A DNA stretch of 64,000 bases from positions 124,001-188,000 of the forward strand of contig NZ_JBFAPI010000010.1 in assembly GCF_040676615.1 (NCBI RefSeq). Reading direction: 5' to 3'. The position numbers were made by a program, and so were the translations under genes. This stretch comes from Asanoa sp040676615. Lineage in GTDB: Bacteria; Actinomycetota; Actinomycetes; Mycobacteriales; Micromonosporaceae. Shown here piece after piece: positions 1 to 8,080 of the stretch (within the stretch, counting starts at the first letter, position 1; every line of letters starts with the position of its first letter). Under the pieces are notes generated by a model. It was not told the DNA's origin and made no database searches. It was given only the letters and a program-made list of their open reading frames with translations.

Positions 1-1056
1 GAACAGGCCGGCCGCCGCGACGAGGGCGCCGACGCAGATCACCGCGCGGCTGCCGACCCGGGCCAACAGCCGGGCGCCGACGCCCGCGCCGACGCCGACG
101 CCGGCGGTGAGCGGGAGATAGGCCGCGCCCGCGGCGATCGCGGAGTAGCCCAGGACGGTCTGCATGTAGAGGGTCAGGAAGTAGAACATCGAGAGCATGC
201 CGGCGAACCCGATCAGTCCGGTCAGGTTGGCCGCGAGCAGCCCCGGCACCCGGAAGATGTCCAGCGGCAGGATCGGGTCGCGTGCGGTGCGTTCGACGAG
301 GACGAACGACGCGAGCAGCGCCGCCGCGCCGGCCAGTTCGAGCCAGGTGCGGGTGGCGGCCCAGCCCTGGTCGGGTGCCTTGACGAGCGCGTACACCAAC
401 AGCAATGTCCCGGCGGTGACCACGGCGCTGCCGAGCAGGTCGAAACGGGTGGTGCGCGCGGCCGGCCGGTCGCGCGGCAGCAGGGCCAGGACGGCCGGGA
501 TGACCAGCACGCACGCGATCGGGTTGACGAACATGACCCACCGCCAGCCCAGCCCGTCGGTCAACAGGCCACCGGCCAGGATGCCCACGGCCGACGCGAG
601 CCCGGCCACGCCGGCCCAGACGCCCAGTGCCGAGTGCCGGTCCTTCGACGTCGTGAACGTGGTGGTCAGGGTGGACAGCGCGGCGGGCAGCATCAGCGCG
701 GCACCGAGGCCCTGCACCAGCCGGGCGGCGACGAAGACGCCGGTGTTCCCGGCGAAGCCGCCGGCGAGCGAGGAGAGGCCGAGCAGCGCGGTGCCGGCGA
801 GCAGCACGTCCCGGCGGCCCAGCAGGTCGGCGAGCCGGCCGCCGAGCAGCATGAACCCGCCGTAGGTGAGCAGGTAGGCCGAGGGCACCCACTGCAGGCT
901 CTGCACCGAGAAGCCCAGGTCTCTCATGATGTGCGGCAGCGCCACGTTGGTGATCGACGCGTCGACGAAGTCGAGGAACGCCACGGCGCACAGCAGCGCC
1001 AGGATCCGCCGGCCATGCCAGACCCGCAGCGTCAAGGATGGGGAAACAGTGGTCAC
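1..1056 (-). CDS. DHA2-type MFS drug exporter, 3' end cut by window
   Basis: Proton-driven multidrug exporter of the major facilitator superfamily, inner membrane. The 352 codons present read VTTVSPSLTLRVWHGRR, then hydrophobic helices; residues about 18-70 hold the helix 1 motif (LDFVDASITNVALP) and the loop motif GGRLADLLGRR typical of 14-helix DHA2 proteins (QacA/EmrB group), and a motif-C-like stretch near WRWVMFVNP. The start is GTG at 1056, directly behind a set of operator repeats. The protein runs off the window after about 350 residues (family usually 450-530). It is divergent from a MarR regulator, which is the usual arrangement for a repressed efflux pump. Substrate cannot be told from sequence. 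Family assignment is firm; function as drug exporter is by family. Confidence 0.9.
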   Translation of the reverse strand, partial: MTTVSPSLTLRVWHGRRILALLCAVAFLDFVDASITNVALPHIMRDLGFSVQSLQWVPSAYLLTYGGFMLLGGRLADLLGRRDVLLAGTALLGLSSLAGGFAGNTGVFVAARLVQGLGAALMLPAALSTLTTTFTTSKDRHSALGVWAGVAGLASAVGILAGGLLTDGLGWRWVMFVNPIACVLVIPAVLALLPRDRPAARTTRFDLLGSAVVTAGTLLLVYALVKAPDQGWAATRTWLELAGAAALLASFVLVERTARDPILPLDIFRVPGLLAANLTGLIGFAGMLSMFYFLTLYMQTVLGYSAIAAGAAYLPLTAGVGVGAGVGARLLARVGSRAVICVGALVAAAGLF

Positions 1057-1067
1057 GGCGGCTCCAA

Positions 1068-1123
1068 TGTTGGTCTCGCCAATGTTGGCCTCGCCAACAT
1101 AGCAAGTGTTGGGGCGACCAACA
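1068..1123. promoter_or_regulatory. Three MarR-type operators between exporter and marR
   Basis: Three copies of TGTTGG-N5-CCAACA lie in the gap between the divergent exporter and MarR genes. The copies are at 1068-1084 (right arm only CCAA), 1082-1100 (perfect ATGTTGG/CCAACAT) and 1107-1123 (perfect TGTTGG/CCAACA). They fill the region where both promoters must lie. Binding by the adjacent MarR protein is inferred from position and symmetry. Confidence 0.8.
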
Positions 1124-1141
1124 AACTGTTAGGCTTGCCGG

Positions 1142-1594
1142 GTGCCAATGCCGCAACACGACCCTGGCCGCACCCCCGCGCGGCTCCAGGGACGGGCGAC
1201 CTGGCTGGTCAGCCGGGCCCAGGCGCGGTCATCGGGCCTGCTCGGCGCTGCGTTCGAGGCCGCCGGCGGCGGGCTGCGCAGCTACCACTACCGGCTGCTC
1301 GCGGCGCTGGAGGAGTGGGGCCCGGTGAGTCAGGCCGAGCTCGGCCGCTCGACCGGGATCGACCGCAGCGACATCACCGCGGCCCTCACCGAGCTGGAGG
1401 CGCGCGGGCTGGTCGCGCGGGAGGTCGACCCCGAACACCGGCGCCGCAACATCGTCACGATCACCGCCGACGGCGTCGCGCGGCTGGTCGAGCTGGACAC
1501 GCTCGTCGACGGCGTCCAGGACGAGTTCCTGGCCCCGCTGACCGCTGCCCAGCGCCGCCAGTTCCTCGACCTGGTGGCCCGACTCAGTCGCTGA
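1142..1594 (+). CDS. MarR family transcriptional regulator
   Basis: Dimeric winged-helix repressor, 150 residues, the normal MarR length. The winged helix covers about residues 45-110: the recognition region reads VSQAELGRSTGIDRSDITAA, followed by ELEARGLVAREVDPEHRR and the wing NIVTITADG. It probably represses the divergent DHA2 exporter and itself through the triple operator just upstream, with release by an exported compound. The start is GTG 1142; ATG 1148 is an in-frame alternative, and neither has a convincing ribosome binding site, so a leaderless transcript is possible. Its 3' end overlaps the convergent EEP gene by 11 bases. Confidence 0.9.
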   Translation: MPMPQHDPGRTPARLQGRATWLVSRAQARSSGLLGAAFEAAGGGLRSYHYRLLAALEEWGPVSQAELGRSTGIDRSDITAALTELEARGLVAREVDPEHRRRNIVTITADGVARLVELDTLVDGVQDEFLAPLTAAQRRQFLDLVARLSR

Positions 1595-2390
1595 GGTCGG
1601 CGACCACCGCGGCGTGGTCGGAGGGCCAGACGCCGTCGACCGCGGCCGTTCCGGCGCGGTGCACACCGAGCACCCGGCCCGCGCGGTGCGCGGTCTGCAG
1701 CACGTGGATGTAGTCGATCCGGCTGCTCGGCGCGACCCAGGCGGCCGCGTGCGGGTTGGCCCGGTCCCAGGTGAAGCCCGGATCGCCCGGGTCGCCGTAG
1801 AGCCAGGCGTCGAGCAGCACCTGGCCGGGCACGGACGGCACGGTCAGCGCGCCGGCGAAACGGCGCATCTCGTCGGAGTCGGGCATCGCGTTGAAGTCAC
1901 CGATCACCAGCGGCGGGTGCTCGTCGGCCGGCAGGCCGGCCACGTGCCGGGCCAGCCAGTCCAGCTGCGCCGATCGGCCGGCCGAACCGCTCAGCACGCT
2001 CAGGTGGAGGGTGACCACCGGGATCGTCGCGTGTGGAGCGTCGACCAGCACGCTGAGCGCCGCGCGGCTGCTGTCGCCGGGCAGGTCGTAGGTCTTCTCC
2101 GCGCGGATCGGCCACCGGCTCAGCACCGCGACGCCGTTGCGCAGGTCGGGCCCGCCGTCGACGCGGACCCGCCAGGTCTCCTGGTCGCTGGCCGCGCCGA
2201 AGGCCCAGTGCAGCCCGAGCTGGTCGGCCAGCGTGCCGGCCAGGTTCTCGTCGCCGTCGGCCCACACCTCCTGCAGGCCCAGCAGATCGGGTCGCTGCTC
2301 GCGCAGCACCGCGAGGATCGCCGCGCGCCGCCGGTCCGGCTCGCCGAACCGCCACCAGAGGTTCCACGTCATCACCCGCACGCCGATCAC
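1584..2390 (-). CDS. Endonuclease/exonuclease/phosphatase (EEP) family protein
   Basis: Metal-dependent phosphoesterase of the DNase I-like fold, about 268 residues. Family motifs are all visible: MTWNLWWRFG at the N-terminus (Asn metal/phosphate ligand), LLGLQEVW (Glu metal ligand), VIGDFNAMPDSDE, SRIDYIHV, and the terminal WPSDHAAV (catalytic His). No signal peptide or membrane segment is evident, so it is probably cytosolic; the substrate (nucleic acid, phosphoinositide or other phosphodiester) cannot be told. GTG 2390 is chosen as start; GTG 2381 or ATG 2372 are equally compatible with the fold. It is divergent from pgm with about 100 bp between. Confidence 0.85.
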   Translation of the reverse strand: MIGVRVMTWNLWWRFGEPDRRRAAILAVLREQRPDLLGLQEVWADGDENLAGTLADQLGLHWAFGAASDQETWRVRVDGGPDLRNGVAVLSRWPIRAEKTYDLPGDSSRAALSVLVDAPHATIPVVTLHLSVLSGSAGRSAQLDWLARHVAGLPADEHPPLVIGDFNAMPDSDEMRRFAGALTVPSVPGQVLLDAWLYGDPGDPGFTWDRANPHAAAWVAPSSRIDYIHVLQTAHRAGRVLGVHRAGTAAVDGVWPSDHAAVVADLSD

Positions 2391-2493
2391 GTTCGCACAT
2401 GTCCGACCAGCCGCGCTCGCCCCACCCCCGGCTCCCGCATCGACGGCCGGGTCGGGCAGCAGATCCAAGCCCGGCACAGTGCCCGGCGTTACG

Positions 2494-4146
2494 ATGCGGG
2501 ACGTGCCAAACAACCCCCGCGCCGGTCAGCCGGCCGAGCCCGGCGACCTGATCGACGTCGACGCCGTCCTCGCCGCCTATCACGACCTGCACCCCGACCC
2601 GTCGGTCGCGGCCGAGCGGGTCGCGTTCGGCACCTCGGGCCACCGCGGTGCCAGCCTCAAGAAGGCGTTCAACGACGACCACATCGCCGCGACCAGCCAG
2701 GCGATCGTCGAATATCGCGCCGCGCAGGGCACCACCGGTCCGCTGTTCCTCGGCCGGGACACCCACGCGCTCTCCGAGCCGGCCACCCGGACCGCGATCG
2801 AGGTGTTCGCCGCCAACGGCGTGACCGTGCTGATCGACAGCCGCGACGGGTTCACCCCGACGCCGGCCGTCTCGCACGCGATCCTCACCTACAACCGGCG
2901 CGGGCCGGCCGCCCGCGCCGACGGTGTCGTCGTGACGCCCTCGCACAACCCGCCCGACGACGGCGGCTTCAAATACAACCCGCCGCACGGCGGCCCGGCC
3001 GACACCGACGCCACGAGCTGGATCCAGGACCGGGCCAACGAGTTGCTCCGGGACAAGCTGGCCGGCGTACGCCGGATGCCCTACGGCCGGGCCCGGGCGG
3101 CCGAGACGACCCAGGAGTTCGACTTCACCGCGTCCTATGTGGATGATCTGCCGTCGGTCGTCGACATGGTGGCGATCCGCGACGCGGGCGTGCGGATCGG
3201 CGCCGACCCGCTGGGCGGAGCGAGCGTCGGATACTGGGCCGAGATCGCCGAGAAGCACGGGCTCGACCTGACCGTGGTCAACCCGGCGGTCGACTCGCGG
3301 TTCGCGTTCATGACGCTCGACTGGGACGGCAAGATCCGGATGGACTGCTCGTCGCCGTACGCGATGGCGTCGTTGATCGCGAAGCGCGACCAGTACCAGA
3401 TCGCGACCGGCAACGACGCCGACGCCGACCGGCACGGTGTGGTCACGCCCGACGCCGGCCTGATGAACCCCAACCACTATCTCGCGGTCGCGATCGACTA
3501 CCTGTTCCGCAACCGCGAGGGCTGGCCGGCGGCCGCCGCGGTCGGCAAGACGCTGGTCTCGTCGTCGCTGATCGACCGGGTCGCCGCCGACCTGGGTCGC
3601 CGGCTGCTGGAGGTGCCGGTCGGCTTCAAGTGGTTCGTGCCCGGCCTGCTCGACGGCTCGGTGGGCTTCGGCGGCGAGGAGAGCGCGGGCGCCTCGTTCC
3701 TGCGCCGCGACGGTGGCGTGTGGACCACCGACAAGGACGGCATCATCCTCGACCTGCTCGCTTCGGAGATCATCGCGAAGACCGGGCGCACGCCGTCGCA
3801 GCACCACGCCGACCTGGTCGCCCGCTTCGGCGACCCGGCCTACGCGCGGGTCGACGCGCCGGCCACCCGTGAGCAGAAGGCGGTGCTCGGCAAGCTGTCG
3901 CCGTCGCAGGTGACGGCGACGTCGCTGGCCGGCGAGCCGATCACCGAGATCCTGACCGCGGCACCCGGCAACGGCGCCGCGATCGGCGGCCTCAAGGTGA
4001 CCACCGAGAACGGCTGGTTCGCCGCCCGCCCGTCGGGCACCGAAGACGTCTACAAGATCTACGCCGAGTCGTTCCGCGGCCCCGACCACCTGGCCCGCAT
4101 CCAGGAAGAGGCCCGCGGAGTGGTGGGCGCGGCCCTCTCCGGCTAG
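2494..4146 (+). CDS. pgm: Phosphoglucomutase (alpha-D-glucose specific)
   Basis: Interconverts glucose 1-phosphate and glucose 6-phosphate in the cytosol, linking glycogen/trehalose and cell-wall sugar nucleotides to glycolysis. The 550-residue protein has the normal length. Visible motifs: VAFGTSGHRG near the N-terminus, the phosphoserine loop VVTPSHNP with Ser150, the magnesium loop DADADRHG with Asp308, Asp310 and Asp312, the sugar-binding GGEESAGASF, and the phosphate-binding ARPSGTEDVYK near the C-terminus. The start is ATG 2494; a longer upstream reading frame is only the shadow of the divergent EEP gene. The stop shares the four bases CTAG with the stop of the convergent DUF1810 gene. 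Confidence 0.97.
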   Translation: MRDVPNNPRAGQPAEPGDLIDVDAVLAAYHDLHPDPSVAAERVAFGTSGHRGASLKKAFNDDHIAATSQAIVEYRAAQGTTGPLFLGRDTHALSEPATRTAIEVFAANGVTVLIDSRDGFTPTPAVSHAILTYNRRGPAARADGVVVTPSHNPPDDGGFKYNPPHGGPADTDATSWIQDRANELLRDKLAGVRRMPYGRARAAETTQEFDFTASYVDDLPSVVDMVAIRDAGVRIGADPLGGASVGYWAEIAEKHGLDLTVVNPAVDSRFAFMTLDWDGKIRMDCSSPYAMASLIAKRDQYQIATGNDADADRHGVVTPDAGLMNPNHYLAVAIDYLFRNREGWPAAAAVGKTLVSSSLIDRVAADLGRRLLEVPVGFKWFVPGLLDGSVGFGGEESAGASFLRRDGGVWTTDKDGIILDLLASEIIAKTGRTPSQHHADLVARFGDPAYARVDAPATREQKAVLGKLSPSQVTATSLAGEPITEILTAAPGNGAAIGGLKVTTENGWFAARPSGTEDVYKIYAESFRGPDHLARIQEEARGVVGAALSG

Positions 4147-4568
4147 CTCAGCCGGGCCAGCGTGGCGTCGTCCTCGACGCCCGCGTAGAAGCGGCCGAGG
4201 ACGGCGCGGAACGCCAACTCGGCCGGCGCCGCGTGGCTGAACAGGGTCATCGACGAGCGCAGCTTCATCGCGTCGACCGGGCCGAAGATCCGCTCCTCGT
4301 CGGCCTCGTCGCCCTCGACCAGGGCGGTGGCGCACTCGCGCAGGCGCGGCCCGAGCACCGGGTGGTCGAGGTAGGCGCGCGCCTCGTCGAGCCCGGAGAT
4401 CGCGTAGGCCTGCGCCATCGAACTGCGGCCCAGGCCGGCGATCTGCGGGAAGATGAACCACATCCAGTGGCCGCGCTTGGCGCCGGCGCGCAACTCGGCC
4501 AGCGCCTGGTCGTAGACGCCGTCCTGCGCCTCGACGAAGCGGCCCAGGCGGTAAGGATCGTCAGTCAC
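4143..4568 (-). CDS. DUF1810 family protein
   Basis: Small cytosolic protein of 141 residues, the usual length of DUF1810 (YbiA-neighbour/calpastatin-like annotated) proteins. It starts VTDDPYRLGRFVEAQDGVY and carries the family signature GHWMWFIFPQIAGLGRSSMA, then AYAISGLDEARAYLDHP and the helix FGPVDAMKLRSSMTLF. The biochemical role of the family is unknown. GTG 4568 is the natural start because the family begins at this DPYRLxRF segment. Convergent with pgm; the two stop codons lie in the same CTAG. Confidence 0.9.
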   Translation of the reverse strand: MTDDPYRLGRFVEAQDGVYDQALAELRAGAKRGHWMWFIFPQIAGLGRSSMAQAYAISGLDEARAYLDHPVLGPRLRECATALVEGDEADEERIFGPVDAMKLRSSMTLFSHAAPAELAFRAVLGRFYAGVEDDATLARLS

Positions 4569-4668
4569 GACCCCAGCCTCACGACTGGGCGCCACACCGG
4601 TCAAGCCGCCGCTCCGTGGCCGCCGCCGGCGAACTCGTGGCGACGGCGCGGATATTCTGGACGGCATC

Positions 4669-5139
4669 ATGGCCTTCACGCTGGTTCCGTTCACCGCGGA
4701 CCGCGCGGCGCTGGTCGCCGGTTGGGTCCGTTCGGCCGACGAGGCCGACAGGTGGTGCTCGCGCGCCGAGCACCCGTTCCCGCCCGAGGCGGTCGCCTCC
4801 TGGTCCACCCAGGACGACGTCGCCGCCTACCTGTTGCTCGACGGCGGCCGGCCGGTCGGCTACGGCGAGGTCTGGTCCGACGACGAGGAAGACGAGGCCG
4901 AGGTGGCCCGGCTGCTGGTCGCGCCGGGGGAGCGGGGCCGGGGCGTCGGAAAGGCGCTGGCCACCGCGCTGGCCGGGCGGGCCGGGTTCGACGACGTGTT
5001 CCTGCGGGTGCGGCCCGACAACGCGGTCGCGCTGGCCGCCTACCGCGCGGCCGGGTTCGCCGACGTCGCCCCGGAGTTGCAGGACGAATGGAACGCGGGG
5101 CAGCCCCGGCCCTACACCTGGCTGCGGTTCACCGGCTAG
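4669..5139 (+). CDS. GNAT family N-acetyltransferase
   Basis: Acetyl-CoA dependent acetyltransferase, 156 residues. The acetyl-CoA loop is visible as VAPGERGRGVGKALATAL (R/Q-x-x-G-x-G/A), preceded by the strand EAEVARLLV and followed by FLRVRPDNAVALAAYRAAGF, the classic motif B. Substrate is unknown; no neighbour identifies it. ATG 4669 is the first start with full-length homology. It runs convergent to the TetR gene and again shares a CTAG at the two stops. Confidence 0.9.
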   Translation: MAFTLVPFTADRAALVAGWVRSADEADRWCSRAEHPFPPEAVASWSTQDDVAAYLLLDGGRPVGYGEVWSDDEEDEAEVARLLVAPGERGRGVGKALATALAGRAGFDDVFLRVRPDNAVALAAYRAAGFADVAPELQDEWNAGQPRPYTWLRFTG

Positions 5140-5711
5140 CGGTCGGCGCCCAGGGCCGCGTCGAGCAGGGCGGCCGCCGTCGCGCGGCCGGTGGCCAGGG
5201 CCGCGACCGGGGTGCGGTCCATCCGGGCCGTGATGGCGACGCCGTCGTACACCATATGCAGTTGCTGGCCCAGCGTGGCCGGGTCGGCGGCGCCGGCCTG
5301 GGCGGCGAGGTCGACGAAGAGCGCGCGTACCCAGGCCCGGTAGTCGTCGGCCGCGGCGACCGCGGCCGTGCCGCTGCCCGCCTCGGCGGTGGCGGACATG
5401 AATGGGCAGCCGCGGTAGTCGGGCGCAGTGAAGCGGGCTCCCTGGATGTCGAAGACGCCGAGGATCTTCTCGCGTGGCGTCGGGTAGGCGACCAGGCCCT
5501 CGGTCACCCGCTTCTCGATCGCCGCGTGCCGGCCGCGCAGGTAGGCCCGGATCAGCTCGTCCTTGCTGCCGAAGGTGTTGTAGAGCGAGGCCTTCGCGAC
5601 GCCGGCGTGCTCGATCACCTTGTCGATGCCGACGACGTGCACGCCGTCGCGGTAGAACAGTTCGTCGGCCGCGGACAACAGCCGCTCGCGGGCCGACGGT
5701 CGCGTCGCCAT
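5136..5711 (-). CDS. TetR family repressor of the adjacent MFS exporter
   Basis: One-component regulator of 191 residues. The N-terminal helix-turn-helix reads RERLLSAADELFYRDGVHVVGIDKVIEHAGVAKASLYNTFGSKDEL (shown here only as the TetR signature ending SLYNTFGSK). The rest is the ligand-binding/dimer domain with a GCPFMSA segment common in this subgroup. ATG 5711 is chosen because GAGGCGG lies 7 bases upstream; an earlier in-frame start lacks such a site. It sits downstream of the MFS gene on the same strand, 58 bp away, forming an exporter-repressor operon controlled by the two palindromes at 7022-7072. Confidence 0.9.
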   Translation of the reverse strand: MATRPSARERLLSAADELFYRDGVHVVGIDKVIEHAGVAKASLYNTFGSKDELIRAYLRGRHAAIEKRVTEGLVAYPTPREKILGVFDIQGARFTAPDYRGCPFMSATAEAGSGTAAVAAADDYRAWVRALFVDLAAQAGAADPATLGQQLHMVYDGVAITARMDRTPVAALATGRATAAALLDAALGADR

Positions 5712-5769
5712 GGGACCCACCGCCTCTCGACCACGTTGTCGCGTCGTCCGCCGGTCATTCATCGTACGG

Positions 5770-7008
5770 TCAGCCAGCCGTCCGGATCCGCGGCGCCCGG
5801 CGACGGAGCAGGCCGGCGCCGGCGAGCGCGGCCAGCACGATCACGGCGACCCCGTACTCCCGGGCGGTGTCGGTCAGGCCGCCGGCGTGCACGACCAGGT
5901 AGCCGGCGATCACCGCGGGCACGCCCAGACCGAGGTAGCAGACCACGTACAGCAGGGCCAGCACGCCGGCCCGTTCGTGCGCGGCGACCAGTGGCACCAC
6001 CATCCGGATCGCGCCCTGGAAGCCGCTGCCGAAGCCGATGCCGGCGACGCCCGTCGCGATCAGGAACGCCACGACCGACCCCGCGGAGATGGCGACCAGT
6101 GTGCCGGCCACGCCGACGATCAGGCCGACGATGCCGACGGCGAGCGCGGTGTGCGCCGGTCGCTTGTCGACGGCCAGCACCGTCACCGCGGCGACGGCGG
6201 CGAGCACGAACAGGCCGAGGCCGCCGTAGACGGCCGAGGTCGAGCCGGCCAGGCCGCGGACCAGTGCCGGGCCGAGCGAGGCGTAGAAGCCGGCCAGCGC
6301 CCAGACCGCGAACAGCGCCGGCGCGGCGATGGCGACCGGGCCGCGGACCTGGCGGGGCAGCCTGACCTCCGGGACCAGCGAGCGCCGGGCGCCGGGCGCG
6401 CGGGTGACGGTCTCCGGCATCAACGCGACGCCGACGGCCTGGATGCCGAGCACGACCAGCAGGAACAGGTAGATCAGGTGGGTCGGCGCCGGGAGGAACT
6501 GCACGACCAGGGCGGAGAGCAGGGCGCCGCCGCCGGTGCCGACGCCGGGCGCGACCGCGTTCGCGGTGGTGCCGCGGGTGCGGTCGATGTCCAGCATGCC
6601 GGCACCGAGCGCGGCCAACGCGGCGCCGGTGGCCAGGCCCTGCACGACCCGGGCGGCGAGCAGTTCGGGTACGCCGCCGGCGAACGCGAAGCCGACCAGG
6701 GCGGCCGCCTGCACGAGCAGGGCGACGAGCAGCACCGGGCGGCGGCCGAGGTGGTCCGAGAGGCGACCGAAGGTCAGGAGGGCGAGCAGCACCGCGACCG
6801 CGTACACGCCGAAGACGATCGTCGTGGTCATCGGGGAGAAGCCCCATTCGGCCTGGTAGGTCGCGTAGAGCGGCGTCGGCGCGCTGGAGGCGGCCAACAG
6901 CGACACGACGATCGACGCGAGCAGGACCAGCGAGCCGGTGCGGCCGAGGCGGAAATGTCCGGTGGTGCCGGAGGGTGTTGCCGGCCGGTCGACGGTGCGG
7001 GTGCTCAC
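5770..7008 (-). CDS. MFS transporter (probable drug efflux)
   Basis: Twelve-helix major facilitator of about 412 residues in the inner membrane. Visible features are the early helix SLVLLASIVVSLLAASSAPTP, the A-motif-like loop FGRLSDHLGRRPVLL, and the helix GFGSGFQGAIRMVVPLV in the second half. GTG 7008 is preferred over TTG 7014 because GGGAG lies 7 bases before it. It is cotranscribed with the downstream TetR, and its promoter region holds two near-identical palindromes, so it is probably induced when a substrate releases that TetR. Substrate unknown. Confidence 0.88.
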   Translation of the reverse strand: MSTRTVDRPATPSGTTGHFRLGRTGSLVLLASIVVSLLAASSAPTPLYATYQAEWGFSPMTTTIVFGVYAVAVLLALLTFGRLSDHLGRRPVLLVALLVQAAALVGFAFAGGVPELLAARVVQGLATGAALAALGAGMLDIDRTRGTTANAVAPGVGTGGGALLSALVVQFLPAPTHLIYLFLLVVLGIQAVGVALMPETVTRAPGARRSLVPEVRLPRQVRGPVAIAAPALFAVWALAGFYASLGPALVRGLAGSTSAVYGGLGLFVLAAVAAVTVLAVDKRPAHTALAVGIVGLIVGVAGTLVAISAGSVVAFLIATGVAGIGFGSGFQGAIRMVVPLVAAHERAGVLALLYVVCYLGLGVPAVIAGYLVVHAGGLTDTAREYGVAVIVLAALAGAGLLRRRAPRIRTAG

Positions 7009-7021
7009 GGACAACTCCCTG

Positions 7022-7072
7022 GATAGACCTGTCTGTCTAGTGCGTGGCCAACACTAGACAGACCTGTCTGTC
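7022..7072. promoter_or_regulatory. Tandem TetR operators upstream of the MFS-tetR operon
   Basis: Two copies of a 16-bp palindrome GACAGAC-CT-GTCTGTC. The copy at 7057-7072 is perfect (7-bp arms); the copy at 7022-7037 has one arm mismatch. Their centres are 35 bp apart, just upstream of the MFS start. Recognition by the TetR encoded at 5136-5711 is inferred from position and symmetry. Confidence 0.85.
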
Positions 7073-7091
7073 CGGAGCAACGAGAGCCGGG

Positions 7092-7577
7092 TCACCGCCC
7101 GACGGTGCGGCCCTTCAGGTGGCGGCCCATCGCGCGGGCGATCTCCCGGTCGGCGTCACGCCGCGCCAGCACCTGGCGCTTGTCGTAGGACCGCAGGCCC
7201 CGGCCGATGCCCAGCTCGACCTTGGCCCAGCCGTTGTCGAAGTAGAGCGCCAGCGGGATCAGGCTCAGGCCCGGCTCGCGGATCTTGTCGAGGATCCGGT
7301 CGATCTCGGCCCGGTGCAGGAGCAGCTTGCGGATCCGGCGCGGGCCGTGCGGCGAGAAGCCGTGCAGGCCGTACTCGGCGATGTGCAGGCCGTAGAGATG
7401 CAGCTCACCGTCGCGCTCCTGGGCGAACGCGTCGACCAGCGAGGCGTGCCCGAGCCGCAGCGACTTGACCTCGGTGCCCAGCAGCACGAGCCCGGCCTCG
7501 TAGGTCTTGAGGATCTCGTATTCGTGCCGGGCGCGCTTGTTGGACGCGATCAGCTTCCGCGGCGTCTCCCGGCTCAT
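7092..7577 (-). CDS. smpB: SsrA-binding protein SmpB
   Basis: Partner of tmRNA in trans-translation, freeing stalled ribosomes and tagging incomplete proteins. The 161-residue length is normal. Signature segments are IASNKRARHEYEI, GLVLLGTEVKSLR, the loop LYGLHIAEYGLHGFSPHGPRR, and the basic tail GRGLRSYDKRQ ... LKGR that inserts in the mRNA channel. The start is ATG 7577. The tmRNA gene (ssrA), which often lies close by in actinobacteria, is not visible in this window. Confidence 0.97.
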   Translation of the reverse strand: MSRETPRKLIASNKRARHEYEILKTYEAGLVLLGTEVKSLRLGHASLVDAFAQERDGELHLYGLHIAEYGLHGFSPHGPRRIRKLLLHRAEIDRILDKIREPGLSLIPLALYFDNGWAKVELGIGRGLRSYDKRQVLARRDADREIARAMGRHLKGRTVGR

Positions 7578-7622
7578 GACGGACCAGTCTGCCAGGGGTG
7601 TGTCGTCGTCACCGCTGAATAA

Positions 7623-8003
7623 TCAGCGCTCGCGGAACCCGTCGCGCATCCGCCGGAAGAAGCCGCCCTCACGGGGCAGCGCGGGCGCGGCCGGCACGGG
7701 CCGGGTCGCGCGGCGGGCCACCGGCTGGTCGTAGTCGGTGTTGGCGATCGTGTCGATCACCTGGGCCTCGGTGAAGTCTTCGGAGCCGGGGATCGCCGGC
7801 ACGAAGCCGACCAGCATGCCGTCGCGCATCACCTGCGCCTCGAGCCCGGCGGTGCCGTCGGTGTCCCACAGCGCCTCGCGGTCACCGGGTAGGACCACCC
7901 GGACGCCGGTCTCGGACCGGCCGGCGCTGGCCTGGGCCATGTGAGCCGGGACACCACGGTCGCGCAACGCGTCGACCACCCGGCGGGCGCGGTTCTCGTC
8001 CAT
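7623..8003 (-). CDS. Conserved hypothetical protein upstream of smpB
   Basis: A 126-residue protein that I do not recognise as a named family. It is charged, has no signal peptide or membrane helix, and ends in a basic/Pro-Ala linker and the tail GGFFRRMRDGFRER. The middle reads VRVVLPGDREALWDTDGTAGLEAQVM then MLVGFVPAIPGS. It precedes smpB by 45 bp on the same strand, so the two may be cotranscribed. Codon use is normal for the window, and the frame is clean, so it is probably real. Function unknown. Confidence 0.65.
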   Translation of the reverse strand: MDENRARRVVDALRDRGVPAHMAQASAGRSETGVRVVLPGDREALWDTDGTAGLEAQVMRDGMLVGFVPAIPGSEDFTEAQVIDTIANTDYDQPVARRATRPVPAAPALPREGGFFRRMRDGFRER

Positions 8004-8080
8004 GACGTGGAAGGTAGCGCGCGGCGGTGGGAATCGGCTGAACGCCGGCCGGTATGAAGCTGAGAACGCGCTGGGGGCAC

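Noticed and set aside
1897..4461. Open frame of about 850 codons on the minus strand across pgm
   Set aside because: It is the shadow of pgm in very GC-rich DNA; the translation is Arg/Gly/Val-rich low-complexity sequence without any family motif.
7020..8080. tmRNA (ssrA) near smpB
   Set aside because: Flanks of smpB are occupied by protein genes and no tRNA-Ala-like ends or tag reading frame were seen.
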